In this document: piece by piece, positions 1-11,453 of the stretch
Layout of the letters: each line of letters begins with the position of its first letter
Numbering within the stretch: position 1 is the stretch's first letter
Origin: Darksidea phi
Taxonomy: Eukaryota > Ascomycota > Dothideomycetes > Pleosporales > Lentitheciaceae
Reading direction: 5' to 3'
DNA: 51,497 nt
NCBI GenBank assembly: GCA_030770425.1
Contig: JASJFT010000278.1
Coordinates: forward strand, 1-51,497
The notes under the pieces: model-generated
The model's database searches: none
Told to the model about the DNA's origin: nothing
The model's input: the letters and a program-made list of their open reading frames with translations, nothing else
Made by a program: the position numbers and the translations under genes

Positions 1-444
1 TTCAAGCTGACCTGATATTACTAAAATGTTAGCGTCATAGCGCGCTTAGTCATAGTGGGTCTAACCTCTGCCGAGGTGTACCCCTCAGACGAGGTACCTG
101 CACGTGATAAGAGCCCAATTAGGGGTAGAAGAACCGTCTGTTTAAGTCTCGAGCACAATATACGCACGAGACGGATCACGCACCGTGATGTAATTAAAGA
201 TAGAGAAGCCGTCTTGCATAGAACCACGGCTTGCATCGCTGGGGTGATGTCGACAGCTCGGACCATGTACCAGCCACACATCGTGGCGCTCACTAGCCAT
301 GTCTAATATCCGCTACAGGTCTTTTCCGGCTTCATTTCCTCTATTCTGTACCTGTTCCTCGCTCTTCAATGCATTTGATGTACTCCCTTCCGTGAGACCC
401 TAGATCTATAATTTCCAATTTTGTTCATTCATCCAATTTACATC
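1..444. other. Intergenic, 5' flank of the FMO gene
   Basis: Short overlapping frames occur on both strands, but none has codon character, a domain or splice support. The last 150 bases are pyrimidine-rich, as in a fungal promoter or 5' leader. Nothing else is seen. Confidence 0.5.
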
Positions 445-2001
445 ATGCCCTCAGAGAAAATCGCTCTGAGAGCGAGGACAATAGCTATTATCGGAGCAGG
501 CCCTTCAGGGACCACAGCTGCTAAGTACGTCATGCTAGACTCAATGCCAATAGCTCACCTTGTCAGGTATCTGCGGGCTGAAAAGGCTTTCGACAAAATT
601 GTCATCTTCGAGCAACGTAGCAAATACGGAGGGATATGGAATTACACCAACGATCAAAGAGTTGAAGATCTCTTCAACGTCCCTCAAACAGATCCAAGTG
701 GAAAGAACCAATATCCGGTGTGGCGCGATACCTCAGTCAACCCGAAAGGGTCCGGCGCAACTAATGGCGCTAGCGACATCAACGCAACAGCTTCCTTCCT
801 CTCGCCCATATACGAGCGACTAGAAACAAACATCCCCAGAGGGCTTATGGGTTTCCAGGATCTAGACTGGCCACAGGACAGCCAACTCTTCCCGAAACAC
901 GAGACAGTCCTACAGTACATAGAGGACTATGGAAATGACGTGCAAGATCTAGTACAGTTCGAGACACAAGTGATCAACGTCGAACCTGCAGATGGAAACT
1001 ATGCTGGAGCTTGGACGATTTTGACGCGCAACCTGCGCACCAGCTTCCAGAAAGAGCAGGCTTTTGACGCTGTCATAGTGGCGAACGGACATTTTATCGT
1101 GCCGTACGTACCTAACATTCCCGGAATTCAAGAGTGGAATGCGAAGTATCCAGGTGTGATATCGCACTCCAAGTACTATCGCCTTCCTGAAGAATTTACG
1201 GGAAAGAAGGTCATTGTCGTTGGCAACTCTGCGTCCGGCTCCGACATCAGCACGCAGATATCCCAATACTCAAAACATCCACTCCTTTGGTCAAACAGAT
1301 CCGACTCCACATTCAAACTCGCACCTTCATCTCACAAGCGTGAAATCCCGCCCATCACAAAATTTCTCCCAGAGAATAGAGGTGTAAAGTTCGCGGATGG
1401 GACTGTTGAAAAACAAATCGACGCTGTCATATTCGCGACGGGCTATCTCTATTCGCTTCCTTTCTTAGAGAAAGTAAGGCCGAAATTGATCAGCGATGGC
1501 TCTCACGTTGAGCACACATACCAACATCTCTTCTACACGCCCCGCCCAACCCTCTCCTTCCTCGCCCTCAACCAACGCGTGATCCCCTTCCCAGTGGCCG
1601 AAGCCCAATCCTCCGTACTCGCACGCATATACGCAGGACGCCTCTCACTTCCTCCGCTCCCCACCATGCAAGCCTGGGAGCACAATGTAATTCAAGACAT
1701 GGGCAACGGGCGCAGCTTCCATCTCTTATCCTTTCCCAAAGATGCAAACTATATCAACGAACTATCGCATTGGGCTCTGACCGCCACAACCCGCGAAGAG
1801 TTGGAAAACGAGGGCATGGGCAAGTCTCCTCCGATTTGGGGTGAGTGGGAGTTCTGGTGCAGGGAGAATCTTTCGAAGATCAGGGCGGCGTTCGGAGCAT
1901 TGGGTGAGAAGAGGTTTCAGGTTAGGACTTTAGAAGAGGTAGGATTTAGCTACGAGGAGTATCTAAAGGGGAAAGCAAGTGAGGAGGGGAAGACGATATA
2001 G
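445..2001 (+). CDS. Flavin-containing monooxygenase (FMO-like), intronless
   Basis: A 518-aa protein of the class B flavin monooxygenase family, which uses FAD and NADPH to oxygenate soft nucleophiles or secondary metabolites. The FAD-binding motif GAGPSG lies at residues 17-22. The NADPH-binding motif GNSASG is at about 260-265, preceded by a VISHSKYY segment that fits the FMO fingerprint region. The FATGY motif is at 330-334. Length fits fungal FMOs. The frame is open upstream to 421, but that first codon is TTG; the first ATG, at 445, is the better eukaryotic start. There is no signal peptide, so it is probably cytosolic. No biosynthetic cluster partner adjoins it, so the substrate is unknown. 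It appears intact. Confidence 0.9.
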   Translation: MPSEKIALRARTIAIIGAGPSGTTAAKYVMLDSMPIAHLVRYLRAEKAFDKIVIFEQRSKYGGIWNYTNDQRVEDLFNVPQTDPSGKNQYPVWRDTSVNPKGSGATNGASDINATASFLSPIYERLETNIPRGLMGFQDLDWPQDSQLFPKHETVLQYIEDYGNDVQDLVQFETQVINVEPADGNYAGAWTILTRNLRTSFQKEQAFDAVIVANGHFIVPYVPNIPGIQEWNAKYPGVISHSKYYRLPEEFTGKKVIVVGNSASGSDISTQISQYSKHPLLWSNRSDSTFKLAPSSHKREIPPITKFLPENRGVKFADGTVEKQIDAVIFATGYLYSLPFLEKVRPKLISDGSHVEHTYQHLFYTPRPTLSFLALNQRVIPFPVAEAQSSVLARIYAGRLSLPPLPTMQAWEHNVIQDMGNGRSFHLLSFPKDANYINELSHWALTATTREELENEGMGKSPPIWGEWEFWCRENLSKIRAAFGALGEKRFQVRTLEEVGFSYEEYLKGKASEEGKTI

Positions 2002-3659
2002 CGTTGTATTAGAATGTGTATTAGAATGTAGGGAAAGCCTGCTTGAATTTGTTCGATTACTGGAAGAGAGTCTGTGATTAATGAACTGCACTAAGCCATG
2101 TCTGGACAACAACCCGTTTCTATTTCCAGAAGTTTGCACATTACGAGCTTGATTGAGACCCTGCCATTTGGAAAGACTCCTTCCGGGCGCTCCGAATTGC
2201 CCCGCCTTGGGTGCACGCACCGTGCTTCAAACACTTCTCTCAGCCCTTACCGCCCGTGATTCTAGGACGCATTCCTTTGCCGGCTTGTTGTAAACTTAAT
2301 CTCGAACAGCCCGCTCTTTTCCAATACCATCGCTCGCAATTTTCTTTCTCACCCAGTATGGCCAAAAATAGATAGAGTATGCCCATCTCCGGCTGCTCTC
2401 TAGTCCAAACTTACCAATTAGTTCGGCCTTACCTAATAACAGAAAAACAGCAAATAACAATACATTGTTGGTTGAACGCTGCCTTTGCCCCTGGTCTCAC
2501 ACACATTGACATCAGAGTTATTGGCGGAAGTAGCGTTATGTCTATTGTTTGGGTTCTGTGCTAGCGCTAGCCGCTATATAAGCAGGGCCTCTGGCCTAAT
2601 CAATGCACATCTCTTACACCAACTTTTATCAAGAGTTGACAGCACATCCTAGACGACCATAGCTGATCATGGTACAGCTTAGCAACCAGTACTCTTTCCT
2701 AAATTTCCGATATCGTGGCCCCAGAAGTGCGCAGTCACAGGATGCGGGTTCTGGAATACCACACCAAACACTGCGCAGAAGGTCAACGTGCATGAATGGA
2801 TTACATGTTGACCCCTTACCTCCTATGCTAGCTGTCATCTTAGTTCCAAACCGGGTCTGTCAAAGAGCTCGCCTTCCGAACAATGTCATTTCTGTGCTCC
2901 TTCCACGCCGTGTTTGCGCAACGCCTTACCCCTGCATTTTTCCCGTGATGATCCCATAGACGCTATGTGGCGCGGGTGTCCCCTGTTCTCAGCTCTTATC
3001 CCGAAATTGACACATTGCATTTGTGAGATATTTATATCTTACGTATACAGTTGAGATGATTCTAGCTGGATTCGCCAAAACGGTGTTGCTTTCAAGGCGT
3101 TTGAGTTCCGTTCACTCTGCCCCTTTTCTCCTATTCTGGTTTGAGATTATTACCCACATTCTTCTTCACGAATAATAAACGAAGAAATGTCAATTTTCCG
3201 TTCTCTCTTACCATTGTACTGCATTTATCGTAATTGCGAGGTGAATAAGACAAAGGTTGGAAGTAATGCGTTAGAGTACGATCCAATTAGTATATAAATA
3301 TGAAGCTCATGGAGGATTTATAACGTATGAGAGAGGAAGTGTGAGGGTGAAGCTATATACAAGAGACACCTGATAGTAACGGGCATCTGGTAGTAGCCGC
3401 ATTTTTAGTAATGCAACTATGAGTGAATATTAGCGGACCGCACTTTCGCGCGATGTAGGAAGAGTTAATTGAAGTGGAAGGTGAAGAAGGGGAGTTGTGT
3501 TGAGTCGCATGAGTGTTGGGTAAATAGCAAGTAGCGAATTGGCCGAGCAGCGTATTGTGCCGTGCTGCGCCGCATCTCAAGCTGCCTGAACTGCGCCTTC
3601 TACCTCAACCCAACCTTGCCGCTCTAGCTCCTACGACAGCACATAAAGCAGCACCAGCA
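2002..3659. other. 1.66 kb intergenic region, no supported gene
   Basis: A TATATAAG box at about 2575 is followed by an ATG at 2669 opening a 96-aa frame, but the translation has no recognisable domain, low-complexity pattern or intron continuation, so it is not called. The rest is unstructured and moderately AT-rich. Confidence 0.5.
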
Positions 3660-4815
3660 TGTCCATTCCACCTCCAGACGTAGATAGTTTTCCAGTTCTT
3701 TCGACTTCAGTTGCGGACACCGCCGGCGTGATGAATCGAACACGCAATCTGTCTGGTATGGGCAAGAACAATCTCTTCTCTTCGGAAATTTCCCCCAGAG
3801 GTGCGAAATTCTATCTTCTGCCTTGCTTTGTATGAATACGAGGATCCGGAGCACATGTACGCGCGATATACGTATTATACAAGGCCAGGCTTCATGGCGA
3901 GGAAGAAGTCGGATACCAGTTTGCTGAGAACCTGCAAAAGGATCTGGGAAGAGACGCAGAATGTGATCTGGCAGAATTTGAAGGTTGCCTTCTTCTTGGG
4001 AAACGCTCTTAGAAGCCCTCTTGGTTGGCACCCATTCATTGATTGCCCCGCGAAGCTGATCTCTCGTTCCAAAATACGGCCCACCAGAGTACGATCGCAA
4101 AGGAATCTATACGCTCAAACGAGACTGGCGCTTCAATCCAGCCTAGTGGCCCCACATTCAGCACGTACGCTTCATCTACTCATCATGGGCGCTAGATGCG
4201 TACATGGTTTTCCGCATATTTTTTGGAGACGAACTCAACTTCCAACGCATCCGGCCCAAGTCAATCATCTTAACGTTAAGATATATAGAATGGCGGCAAT
4301 GGCATAGAAATGCAGCACCCTTACTGTCAGAAAAATAGTTCCGCAGAGTAATATTTTCGGAATCTGTCGAGGTGGTCAGGATGGAATTGGAGACAATTGT
4401 GGACAAAGAGAAGGAATTAGATGCGGAAATAAATGAAATTTTGCAATCGCCGTGGCTCAATTACGGAAGATGAGATGGTATGGAGCATGTATTATCCCAG
4501 ACCCAACAAGCTATTCAAGAGTAGAAGTGGGTAAGTCACAGTCTCGTTAAATCGAGTCCCATTGGATTCAGCTCATCATCCTTCCCAGGCTGGACCGACG
4601 AACTTCGGTGATGGGAAGAAGTTTGCGCATTAGGGAGAGGGAGTGGAAATGTGGTAAGGCGAGTGTCCGCTACAACTGGCTTTGAGTAATAAAACTTTGA
4701 CAGGTATGTTGTGAAGGTGCTGACATGGACGCTGGACGAGGCAGTAGGGGTTAGGCCGTTTATAATCAGAGTTGCTGAGGCGAACGAGCGAGATGTCGCC
4801 GATGCATGTTTATAA
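3660..4815 (+). pseudogene. Decayed 2EXR/F-box-like domain gene
   Basis: The plus strand keeps pieces of the fungal family that opens with an F-box-like 2EXR motif. FPPEVRNSIFCLALYEYED near 3789-3845 is followed by RPGF and DTSLLRTCKRIWEET. A second frame (about 4083-4470) carries WPHIQHVRFIYSSWALDA, SIILTLRYIEWRQWH and ELETIVDKEKELDAEI, in the order expected of the family. A last segment, YVVKVLTWTLDEA, ends at TAA 4813-4815. The pieces lie in different frames, and the second frame contains TAG at 4144 and 4336 and TGA at 4471. The ATG at 3660 is out of frame with the 2EXR motif unless a 43-bp intron (3756-3798) is spliced, which would remove the conserved FPP. I infer a pseudogene. The long minus-strand frame at 3624-4100 is its shadow. 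Confidence 0.7.
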
Positions 4816-5918
4816 GCGATCATAAAGAGTACAATTCTATCCAATCGGCTCCGACATATTGTAAAAAGAGATGAAGACTATACCGGGCCACTGACTAGGG
4901 CAGCAGAGTCTAGAACGACTTGAGGACAGCAAAATCGGCTCACCCGGCAAGTAGGCATCACATGAGTAGTTGAGTCGGGTAAGTCGGATACAGACAACCG
5001 TAGTCTATTCACAAGAGCGATTCTCTGCCTTCATTTAGAGGAAGGATCTTTTCCTTTTCTACTGTCTGGCACGAACCTTCCAGTCACTGTAGTCTAAAGT
5101 GGGCTAGCGTCGAGCCTACCGATTAGAAAGACCCTAACGTGTCGCCCTCTTTGTGTCCACGATCGTGGAAATAGGATGGGGCGGTGCGGGAGCTAGGAAA
5201 TAAAAGCTGACCGGGTTACAGGGGTTGGACTCGGCACTTTGGGTGCAAGTGACTCCAAAAGCGGCGACACAAAGCCTCCAAAAACGGAGTCAAAAGTCCC
5301 CGGACATAGAGTTACCCTGGTAAAGCCGAGCACGAAGCGGTGACTATCCTAGGCCGCGAACACCTCCCTCGCATATCGCCCCAGGTCGAGCCATACTTTA
5401 GAGGCTGTATAAGGGAAAGGGAAAGGAGAGTGAAATAGGGCTAGAGTGTATAGTGGAAAATAACTATCTTTGTCAAGTAACCGAGCTGTGGCGAGTCATC
5501 AGTGAATAGTAATTGGCTTTCGTCTAATCAAGCACCGGATGGGCTCTAGCGGTTTGACCTTATGCTGGAGGTTTCGCCTTCGGTACATCACTTGTATTTA
5601 CGGCTGCTGTATGACGGCGGCATATATCCGCATCGTCCATCGCTTCCCTTGCGGACATAGCGAGCTACGGCTGCGCAAGTGTTGGTGATGATGGTGGTGG
5701 TGCGGCCGCGCTGGCACGAATCTTGTTTTGTTAATGGCGGTTGCTTTTATTGATATTGTGGTTATGATCTTCCCAGTGATTATTCTAGAAGACTTGGAAA
5801 GATGATGATTGATATTAGGTGCTGTAGTATCGTAATCTCACTTTAGTCATGCCTTCATAAGCAAGATAGGTATATTGCATGACTGCCCTGCAAGCGTTGC
5901 TATCTCTGGTACCGGGAC
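4816..5918. other. 1.1 kb intergenic region
   Basis: No convincing frame, RNA or repeat is visible. A short GT-rich run (gatgatggtggtggtgcgg) sits near 5687-5705. It separates the decayed 2EXR gene from the convergent 3' end of the NPP1-type gene. Confidence 0.5.
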
Positions 5919-7195
5919 TCAAAATCCACACATGCCGTCGTGATTCTTCCACGGAGTCGAAGTACCCCCGTATTCCCAATCTTTATGGACGGTAGTATAC
6001 AGGAAGAGGTCATTTCCTTCGACGAGTCGGTACCAGTCGTTGGAACGATATTCTTGTTTCGAAGTTGCTGTACACAGTAGAGTTAGCGGGAGGATAGGGA
6101 GAGGATGTAGGGTTGTCTTACGCTCTCCATGATTCACGGTAACGCAACCATCACCCGAGTCGCACTTGTCGCGGAATGCTGAGTGTGAAAAGAACCCGAC
6201 GTAAACTTTGGGATGTTTTCTCAACTGCCCGAATCCCTCCTCTCGAACATCTTCCTCACCCGCAACCGTCTGAACGTCTTTCCAATCCCACCGGTCGTGG
6301 TATTTATGGCGATTAAAAATGACAGATTGAGCCATGTACCAGTTCGATTCACTAATGCCTATGAGCTTGAATTTTAGCTGAGATTATGCTGGAGGGACGT
6401 ACGGATAATTCGGATCAGTTTTGAAAACCACCGTAACTCCTTCCCAGTCGTGCTTATGGCCAGCCAACAGATTCGCGTCGTGAACGTAGTATACGTCGTA
6501 GTTGATGCGCCATTCGCCTTTGTCGCCACACCATGCGGCGCTCACGTATACTGGAAACGGGCTGCCCTTTGAGTACGCTAATTTATGTTAGCCATGTACT
6601 GGTACTTAGACTTGCACTTCATACCTCCGCTATAATCTCCTGGATTTGTGCAATCAGCCCCTGGGTTGGCACTAGCTGGTCCCCTTGAACCGCCAGTGCC
6701 AGGATTCGGGCCGTCACCCGTCCACCCGTTGTTCAATGCTCCCTCGGGATAGCAAGGATCCTAAGCGAGTGAGTCTACTTGGTAATTATTATATTTTCCT
6801 TAACGAAGGCAACTTACCACAGTGGGTCCTGTACGTCCAAACAGGAACACAGGCGCGTGTTGAACGGCAGGGTTTAGAAAGTCAAAATTATATTCGCCTG
6901 CAATTTGATCAAACTGCTCGAATTGACTCGCATGGAAGGTTTGACTGTTCACGCCTTCAGGTCGAACTGGGATGGCGTCGAGGCGTTTTCCCAAGTTCAG
7001 CTTCTTGATTTCTTCGCCGAGAAAGCCACTCTCGAGCTCTGGCAGCATCCTGCGCCAAACCTCGACGTCGGTGATGCACTTCGTATAGTCGGCACAATTT
7101 TCGGGTAATTTTACATCATCTTGCGGGAATGGTGCCGGGTGAGCCCAAATTTGGGCGGCTGCAAAGACATAGATGAAGAGGTAGAGGACATACAT
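5919..7195 (-). CDS. Secreted NPP1-domain (NLP-family) protein, five exons
   Basis: A predicted 355-aa secreted protein of the necrosis-inducing NPP1/NLP family, whose members can permeabilise dicot plant membranes although many fungal copies are not cytotoxic. Exons on the minus strand are 7195-6818, 6760-6625, 6577-6403, 6351-6122 and 6067-5919. The four introns are 47-57 bp, with GT donors, AG acceptors and consistent phases. A hydrophobic N-terminal signal peptide precedes a likely cleavage region ending in AHP. The family heptapeptide is present as GHKHDWE at residues 211-217 (canonical GHRHDWE; Arg replaced by Lys). At 355 aa it is longer than the usual 230-250 aa because of about 110-130 extra N-terminal residues. 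The frame is intact. Fourth-intron retention would stay in frame. Activity cannot be judged from sequence. Confidence 0.85.
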
Positions 7196-8465
7196 ATCGA
7201 AGGCTGAGAGCTTAGAAGGTCACGAAAAGTAAATATACTTCTAGAATACTTTGTAATGCCACACAGCGTTTTTATATTCCTACAACTGAGTAACGCTCCA
7301 TCTGATTAAGTGCTGTTGGCCGAAGGCACCGGGCGTGTGCCAGGAGTTGGATCCCGGAACGCTATTTTTCCAAAGGTTGCGGCGATGTTCGTACATGTCC
7401 TTCAATTTTGTTCTCTTGGTGGCTCAGTATAGTCTTACGGACTCCGGTCTCACAAGAATTTCCGTCTTTGTAGAGAAGGGTGGAGAAAATCCTGCAGAGA
7501 GTGCAAGAAGATGGTACTACAATGTCAAGCTGGAGTGAAAATACAAAGCCACTGAAGTGTTGGACGGAATGTTGAATTACGAGAATCATGCTCTACTTGA
7601 TCCTACGCATCTGAAAGTTGATTTCCACAACTTATGGTAGAGTCCTGGAAGGTAGTTCCCTAAGGTGCATTGGCTGAACTTGCCATACTAGAACCGGTGA
7701 TGATGGGAAAGAAGGGTGCGGCTTAGCATCTGACCATGCATCGGGCGAATCGATAGCCAACTTCATATGATAGACCAACCTATCCTAATTGTAAGTTTAC
7801 CTCATGGGTTGCCTAACGCGGCGGAAATATGACTTTGAAGAAGTACTGTTGACAAACGTCTGTACCTCATCGGCCTATGAGCTAGACTCAACCTAAGCCA
7901 AGTGTCTCCCATTCTAATCTACACTATACTATAAAAGGAGTAGGATGCGATCAGTTTCTAACAATTTTGGTGTGTACCGTGATGCGAGACACGGACACCT
8001 GCAGCTAGTCAATCCATCTCACAAGAAATAACATATTTATAAACCAACAACTCTACGAAAAACCCCAATCATACAGAAACTTAAGCTGATAATGGCAGGT
8101 GCGCCACGTTTCAAGGTTGTCTCGCAGAAGATCAAACCCAAACCTGAGTTCGAGATAGAAAAAGACTGCTGTGGTCCGAAAACATGCAATGTGACATCAT
8201 ATTTTTCTCGCTGCACCACTGCGATGTTTCATGTCTATGGTTTGTCTCTCGCACGGGCGTACTACGCCGCATAAGCCCCTCGGTCCGGGGTCTAAGCAAC
8301 GACAACTAAGATCCTGCGCCCCCGCCGCATAGAGCCGACCTCATTAGAAGAAGAACGGTCACCACCCTCGGCCTTGATCCCAACAGTTTTCGCTCTGCCA
8401 AACCCACAAAGACGTACTCGCACGATATCATCTGCCATTTTTGCACTACGCATCGATCTACCGCC
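7196..8465. other. Divergent intergenic region, one doubtful small ORF
   Basis: This is the shared upstream region of the NPP1-type gene (-) and the membrane protein gene (+). A TATA-like tataaaagg at about 7930 precedes a 60-aa plus-strand ORF (8092-8274) containing several cysteines but no signal peptide or known domain. It could be a small gene, but nothing beyond the ORF supports it. Other frames look like chance. Confidence 0.4.
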
Positions 8466-9154
8466 ATGACGTACAATCGCCGCAATCGCATGGCGCTCGA
8501 GGCTATGATCCTGATATGGGCTTCTATACTCTTCGCAATAGCCATAGCCTACGTTGTTAAACTTCGGGGTGTGCCTTTAGCACCAGAGGTCTTCGAAGAC
8601 TGGTGGGACCGGAACCGCCCCAGATCCGTTTCCGAGAGCAAGTACGGCATGCACACCTACGCATGAAGAAGCCTTTTTACTAAAACATCGGCAGGTCCAC
8701 TATTGCTATGTATGCCATCCCTCCGGCTTTCACTTGCATCCTGACAACCGTGGACCTCGTCCTCTATCGCACTCGGATCCTGCCCTTGATCTACACAGTC
8801 TCTATGACAAGTGCTATGGCCGCCGGCTGGGTCGTCGTGCTGGGGCTCTGGGGCGGCTGTCATGGCCACTCCCGCGAATACATGCCGAGTTACTGCTACG
8901 AATACTACCTCGAAGACAAGGACGGTCACCCAGTTGGCGTATCTAGTGCGTGGAACGGCGTTGTCCTTACGCTCGTATGCTTCATCCTTATAACGTAGGT
9001 AGCTTGCCGTTGGATTGATTGGATGTGAATGCTAATTGTCTCCAGGTATCTCGTGTATATTGGGTTTGCGGCTAGGGATTTTCATCGCGCGAAGAAGCTG
9101 ACCGCCGGCAAGGGAGTAAGGATTAATCAAAGCGAGGAGGTAGCACTCTCTTAA
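8466..9154 (+). CDS. Small four-TM membrane protein, three exons
   Basis: Exons 8466-8641, 8695-8994 and 9046-9154 splice in phase to a 194-aa protein. The introns are 53 and 51 bp, and the first has a tactaaaac branch-like site. Four hydrophobic segments are visible: ALEAMILIWASILFAIAIAY near the N-terminus; one around FTCILTTVDLVLY; TVSMTSAMAAGWVVVLGLW; and GVVLTLVCFILI running across the last intron into YLVYIGFAA. The short basic tail is RDFHRAKK. The layout resembles fungal MARVEL-like or tetraspan orphan membrane proteins. No catalytic residues are evident. The start could be the ATG at 8466 or the in-frame ATG at 8490. Function is unknown; a role at the plasma or an internal membrane is inferred only from topology. 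Confidence 0.75.
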
Positions 9155-9234
9155 CTTGGTAACGTTTTGTATATTATAGAATGTACAATTTTATAGTCGA
9201 GTATTTAGCGAAGGCTAGAACCATGGCCTTGCCC

Positions 9235-11453
9235 CTATTCCGCATCCGCTATGCGACACCTGTTTACAGAACGCATGCCTCTGTACGCTCCTCGTATCTT
9301 TGTATCGAACGAATATACAGGCCTGCATGAAAAATATAATCCGCTAGATCTCTTGACACCTGTTAGTGAAATTATAAGAAAGGGACAAAAAGCTAGACGT
9401 ACCTTCACTCGAACTTTCAGCCAGGACGTCCCACAGTCCAGAGAGGTGTTCGCCACCGGCCTCATCGTCGTCAACATGGACCTGCTCGTCTACATCAAGG
9501 TTGTCATCATCGACGAGTGTCCTGCAAAGGCCATCACTGCTTATCAGCACCTTCAAGTTCCTCTTCTGCCCTGCAGCTCTCAGGATTGATAAGAACAGGT
9601 CGAGGTAACCCTCCGTACAGTCAACATCCACTTCGTTGTCATTATCAACGAATTCGAATCCGTCGAGGACGAAGATTAGGAGCTTTGGTGCAAGATCAAT
9701 TAGCGCTTCAAGAAGGTTGAAGGCATCGAGAAGACTGGCGGTACTTCCATCAAGCCGGTGAAACCTTGCTCGTCCTAGATCTGCCTTTGCGTTGACCTCT
9801 TCGGGCAGCAACCAGATCAATTGACGGATGATCGAGAACACCATCAGTACGAATTGATTCATTGCCCCGGATCGATTGTCGCCCGTGGAGTCAACGCTCT
9901 CAGCTAATCCGGCCTCATCTGGGCGAAATCGGTAAGCCACCACGGGGACTTGGATACGCTCAGCGATCATGACTGTGTGAGCGGCCGCGACGGACACATC
10001 ACTAAGATGTCCACAGTACACAGGCCCCCGTAACCAAAGCCATCTACTGTCTTCTGCAGTCAGCCATTCTTGCAGCGGAGCGAAGACTCGGGGTGCGACC
10101 TGGATATCCTTGAGCTCCTTGGCATCGATAGGATACCCATTTTCGGCTACGGCTTCGAGGAAGTGGGACGCTGCTTCTACTTCTTTCCAAGACCGGACCG
10201 TTCTTGTTGTCCCTTGCTGGCAAGCCTCAGGAGGCTTTCTGGAACTCTTCCAGACTGCATCGCGCCAGTGCCAGACCGCTCTGTGCTTCCTGTCTTTGTT
10301 TTCGAGCTGCAGCATGACTTCCGCCGAAAGCTTGGTCTGCTCATTCGCCTTCTTCCCGACTTCCGCTCTCAGCATCTCCAATTTTGTCGTTATATTTTGC
10401 TCAACCGAATAGAGCTGCTGTTCTGTTCGCTTATTCATCTTGTCGAAGAAGCTAGACATCTGGCCAGACATTACGTCCACTTTGGAGTCTAGGATGTTCA
10501 GCTTCCTCGTATCGAGCAAATCATTCGCGCGTTCCAGATCTCTTGATGCATCCAAAAGTTCCTTCAACGGTTCCTCGACGTTTCTTGCGTAGAAGTCCTT
10601 GTCAAGAGAGCCTTTGAACCTCTCGAAGCGGGACGCGCACCATCGGGTATAGGGAGTGAGGAATCTGAAGCATAAGGAAAGTACCCTCACGACGATGCTC
10701 TTCAACTTGTTCTGATCGGCACTGGGGTAGGACCGAGCCACATACAGGACCTCGGAGCAATACCGTAGCTCAATTCTCATTCGATCAATTGCAGCTTCGA
10801 ATCCGTCTCCAATCTTGCAATGGGCGACCGTAGCCTATCAAGCGTTAGTTCCGGTCTTCTCCCAAACACGCATCTTGACAGTGTCAATTGTACCTGGACG
10901 ATCGTCTCAATCGTACCCGTCAGAAGCGAGATGTACCTATCACCCGATGGCACGAACTTGAAAACGGACGAGTATCTGTCCAACTCCTTGCACATCTTCT
11001 GGTACCCATCTTTGATCTTTCCCACCTCGACGGTACTGCCCTCCAGTGGGTTACCTTTACCCCGGATCATAGACCTCGATGAACGACTACTTAGTTTGGA
11101 ATCGTCATATGTCTTTAACTCCTTCTGTAGGTCGCCGGATGCGGCCACCATATCCTGCACGGCAGCAGCCAGGTCTGCATCTGCACTTTTAGAAAACCTT
11201 TGTTACGATATCAGAGGAATATCGATTTCATAAGGCCGATTACTAACCCTTCTTCGTTGCCAAACCAAGCTAAATACTCTTCCCAATTTTGGCTATCATC
11301 ATCTACTTGTTTATGCTGTCTTTCCTCTGCATCAAGAACCATCGCCTGGCCGATCGGTTGGCTCTTGATCTCCCGGGGTAAGTTCCTTGCGAAATCTCGA
11401 CTTATTTTTTGCGCTTGTACTTCTTCCTCCCGCTTTGGCCAAGGTTGTGACAT
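9235..11453 (-). CDS. STAND/NACHT-like protein with helical DUF7708-type N-terminus
   Basis: Minus-strand exons 11453-11248, 11185-10894, 10834-9403 and 9359-9235 give 684 aa (introns 62, 59 and 43 bp). The N-terminal third is helical and resembles the DUF7708 region of fungal STAND proteins (segment DRYISLLTGTIETIVQ at about 150-166). A coiled-coil-like stretch follows at about 240-330. An NTPase-like module then starts at WLWLRGP (about 430), where a Walker A motif would be expected, but GKS/T is absent. Walker-B-like LLIFVLDGFEF is near 560. I recall this family as generally lacking the P-loop lysine, so it may not hydrolyse ATP. The acidic C-terminal region follows. The last 43-bp intron is the least certain; without it the protein ends at 9344. 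STAND relatives act in non-self recognition and regulated cell death; that role is inference. Confidence 0.72.

Noticed and set aside
421..444. Extension of the FMO protein upstream to 421
   Set aside because: The first codon there is TTG; the ATG at 445 directly precedes the FAD-binding region and is the normal eukaryotic start.
2669..2959. 96-aa ORF after a TATA-like box
   Set aside because: No domain, codon bias or splice continuation; likely chance.
3624..4100. 158-aa minus-strand ORF
   Set aside because: Antisense shadow of the decayed 2EXR gene, whose family motifs read on the plus strand.
8092..8274. 60-aa cysteine-containing ORF
   Set aside because: No signal peptide or family; kept only as a remark in the intergenic entry.
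10070..10492. 140-aa plus-strand ORF
   Set aside because: Lies antisense within exon 3 of the STAND-like gene.
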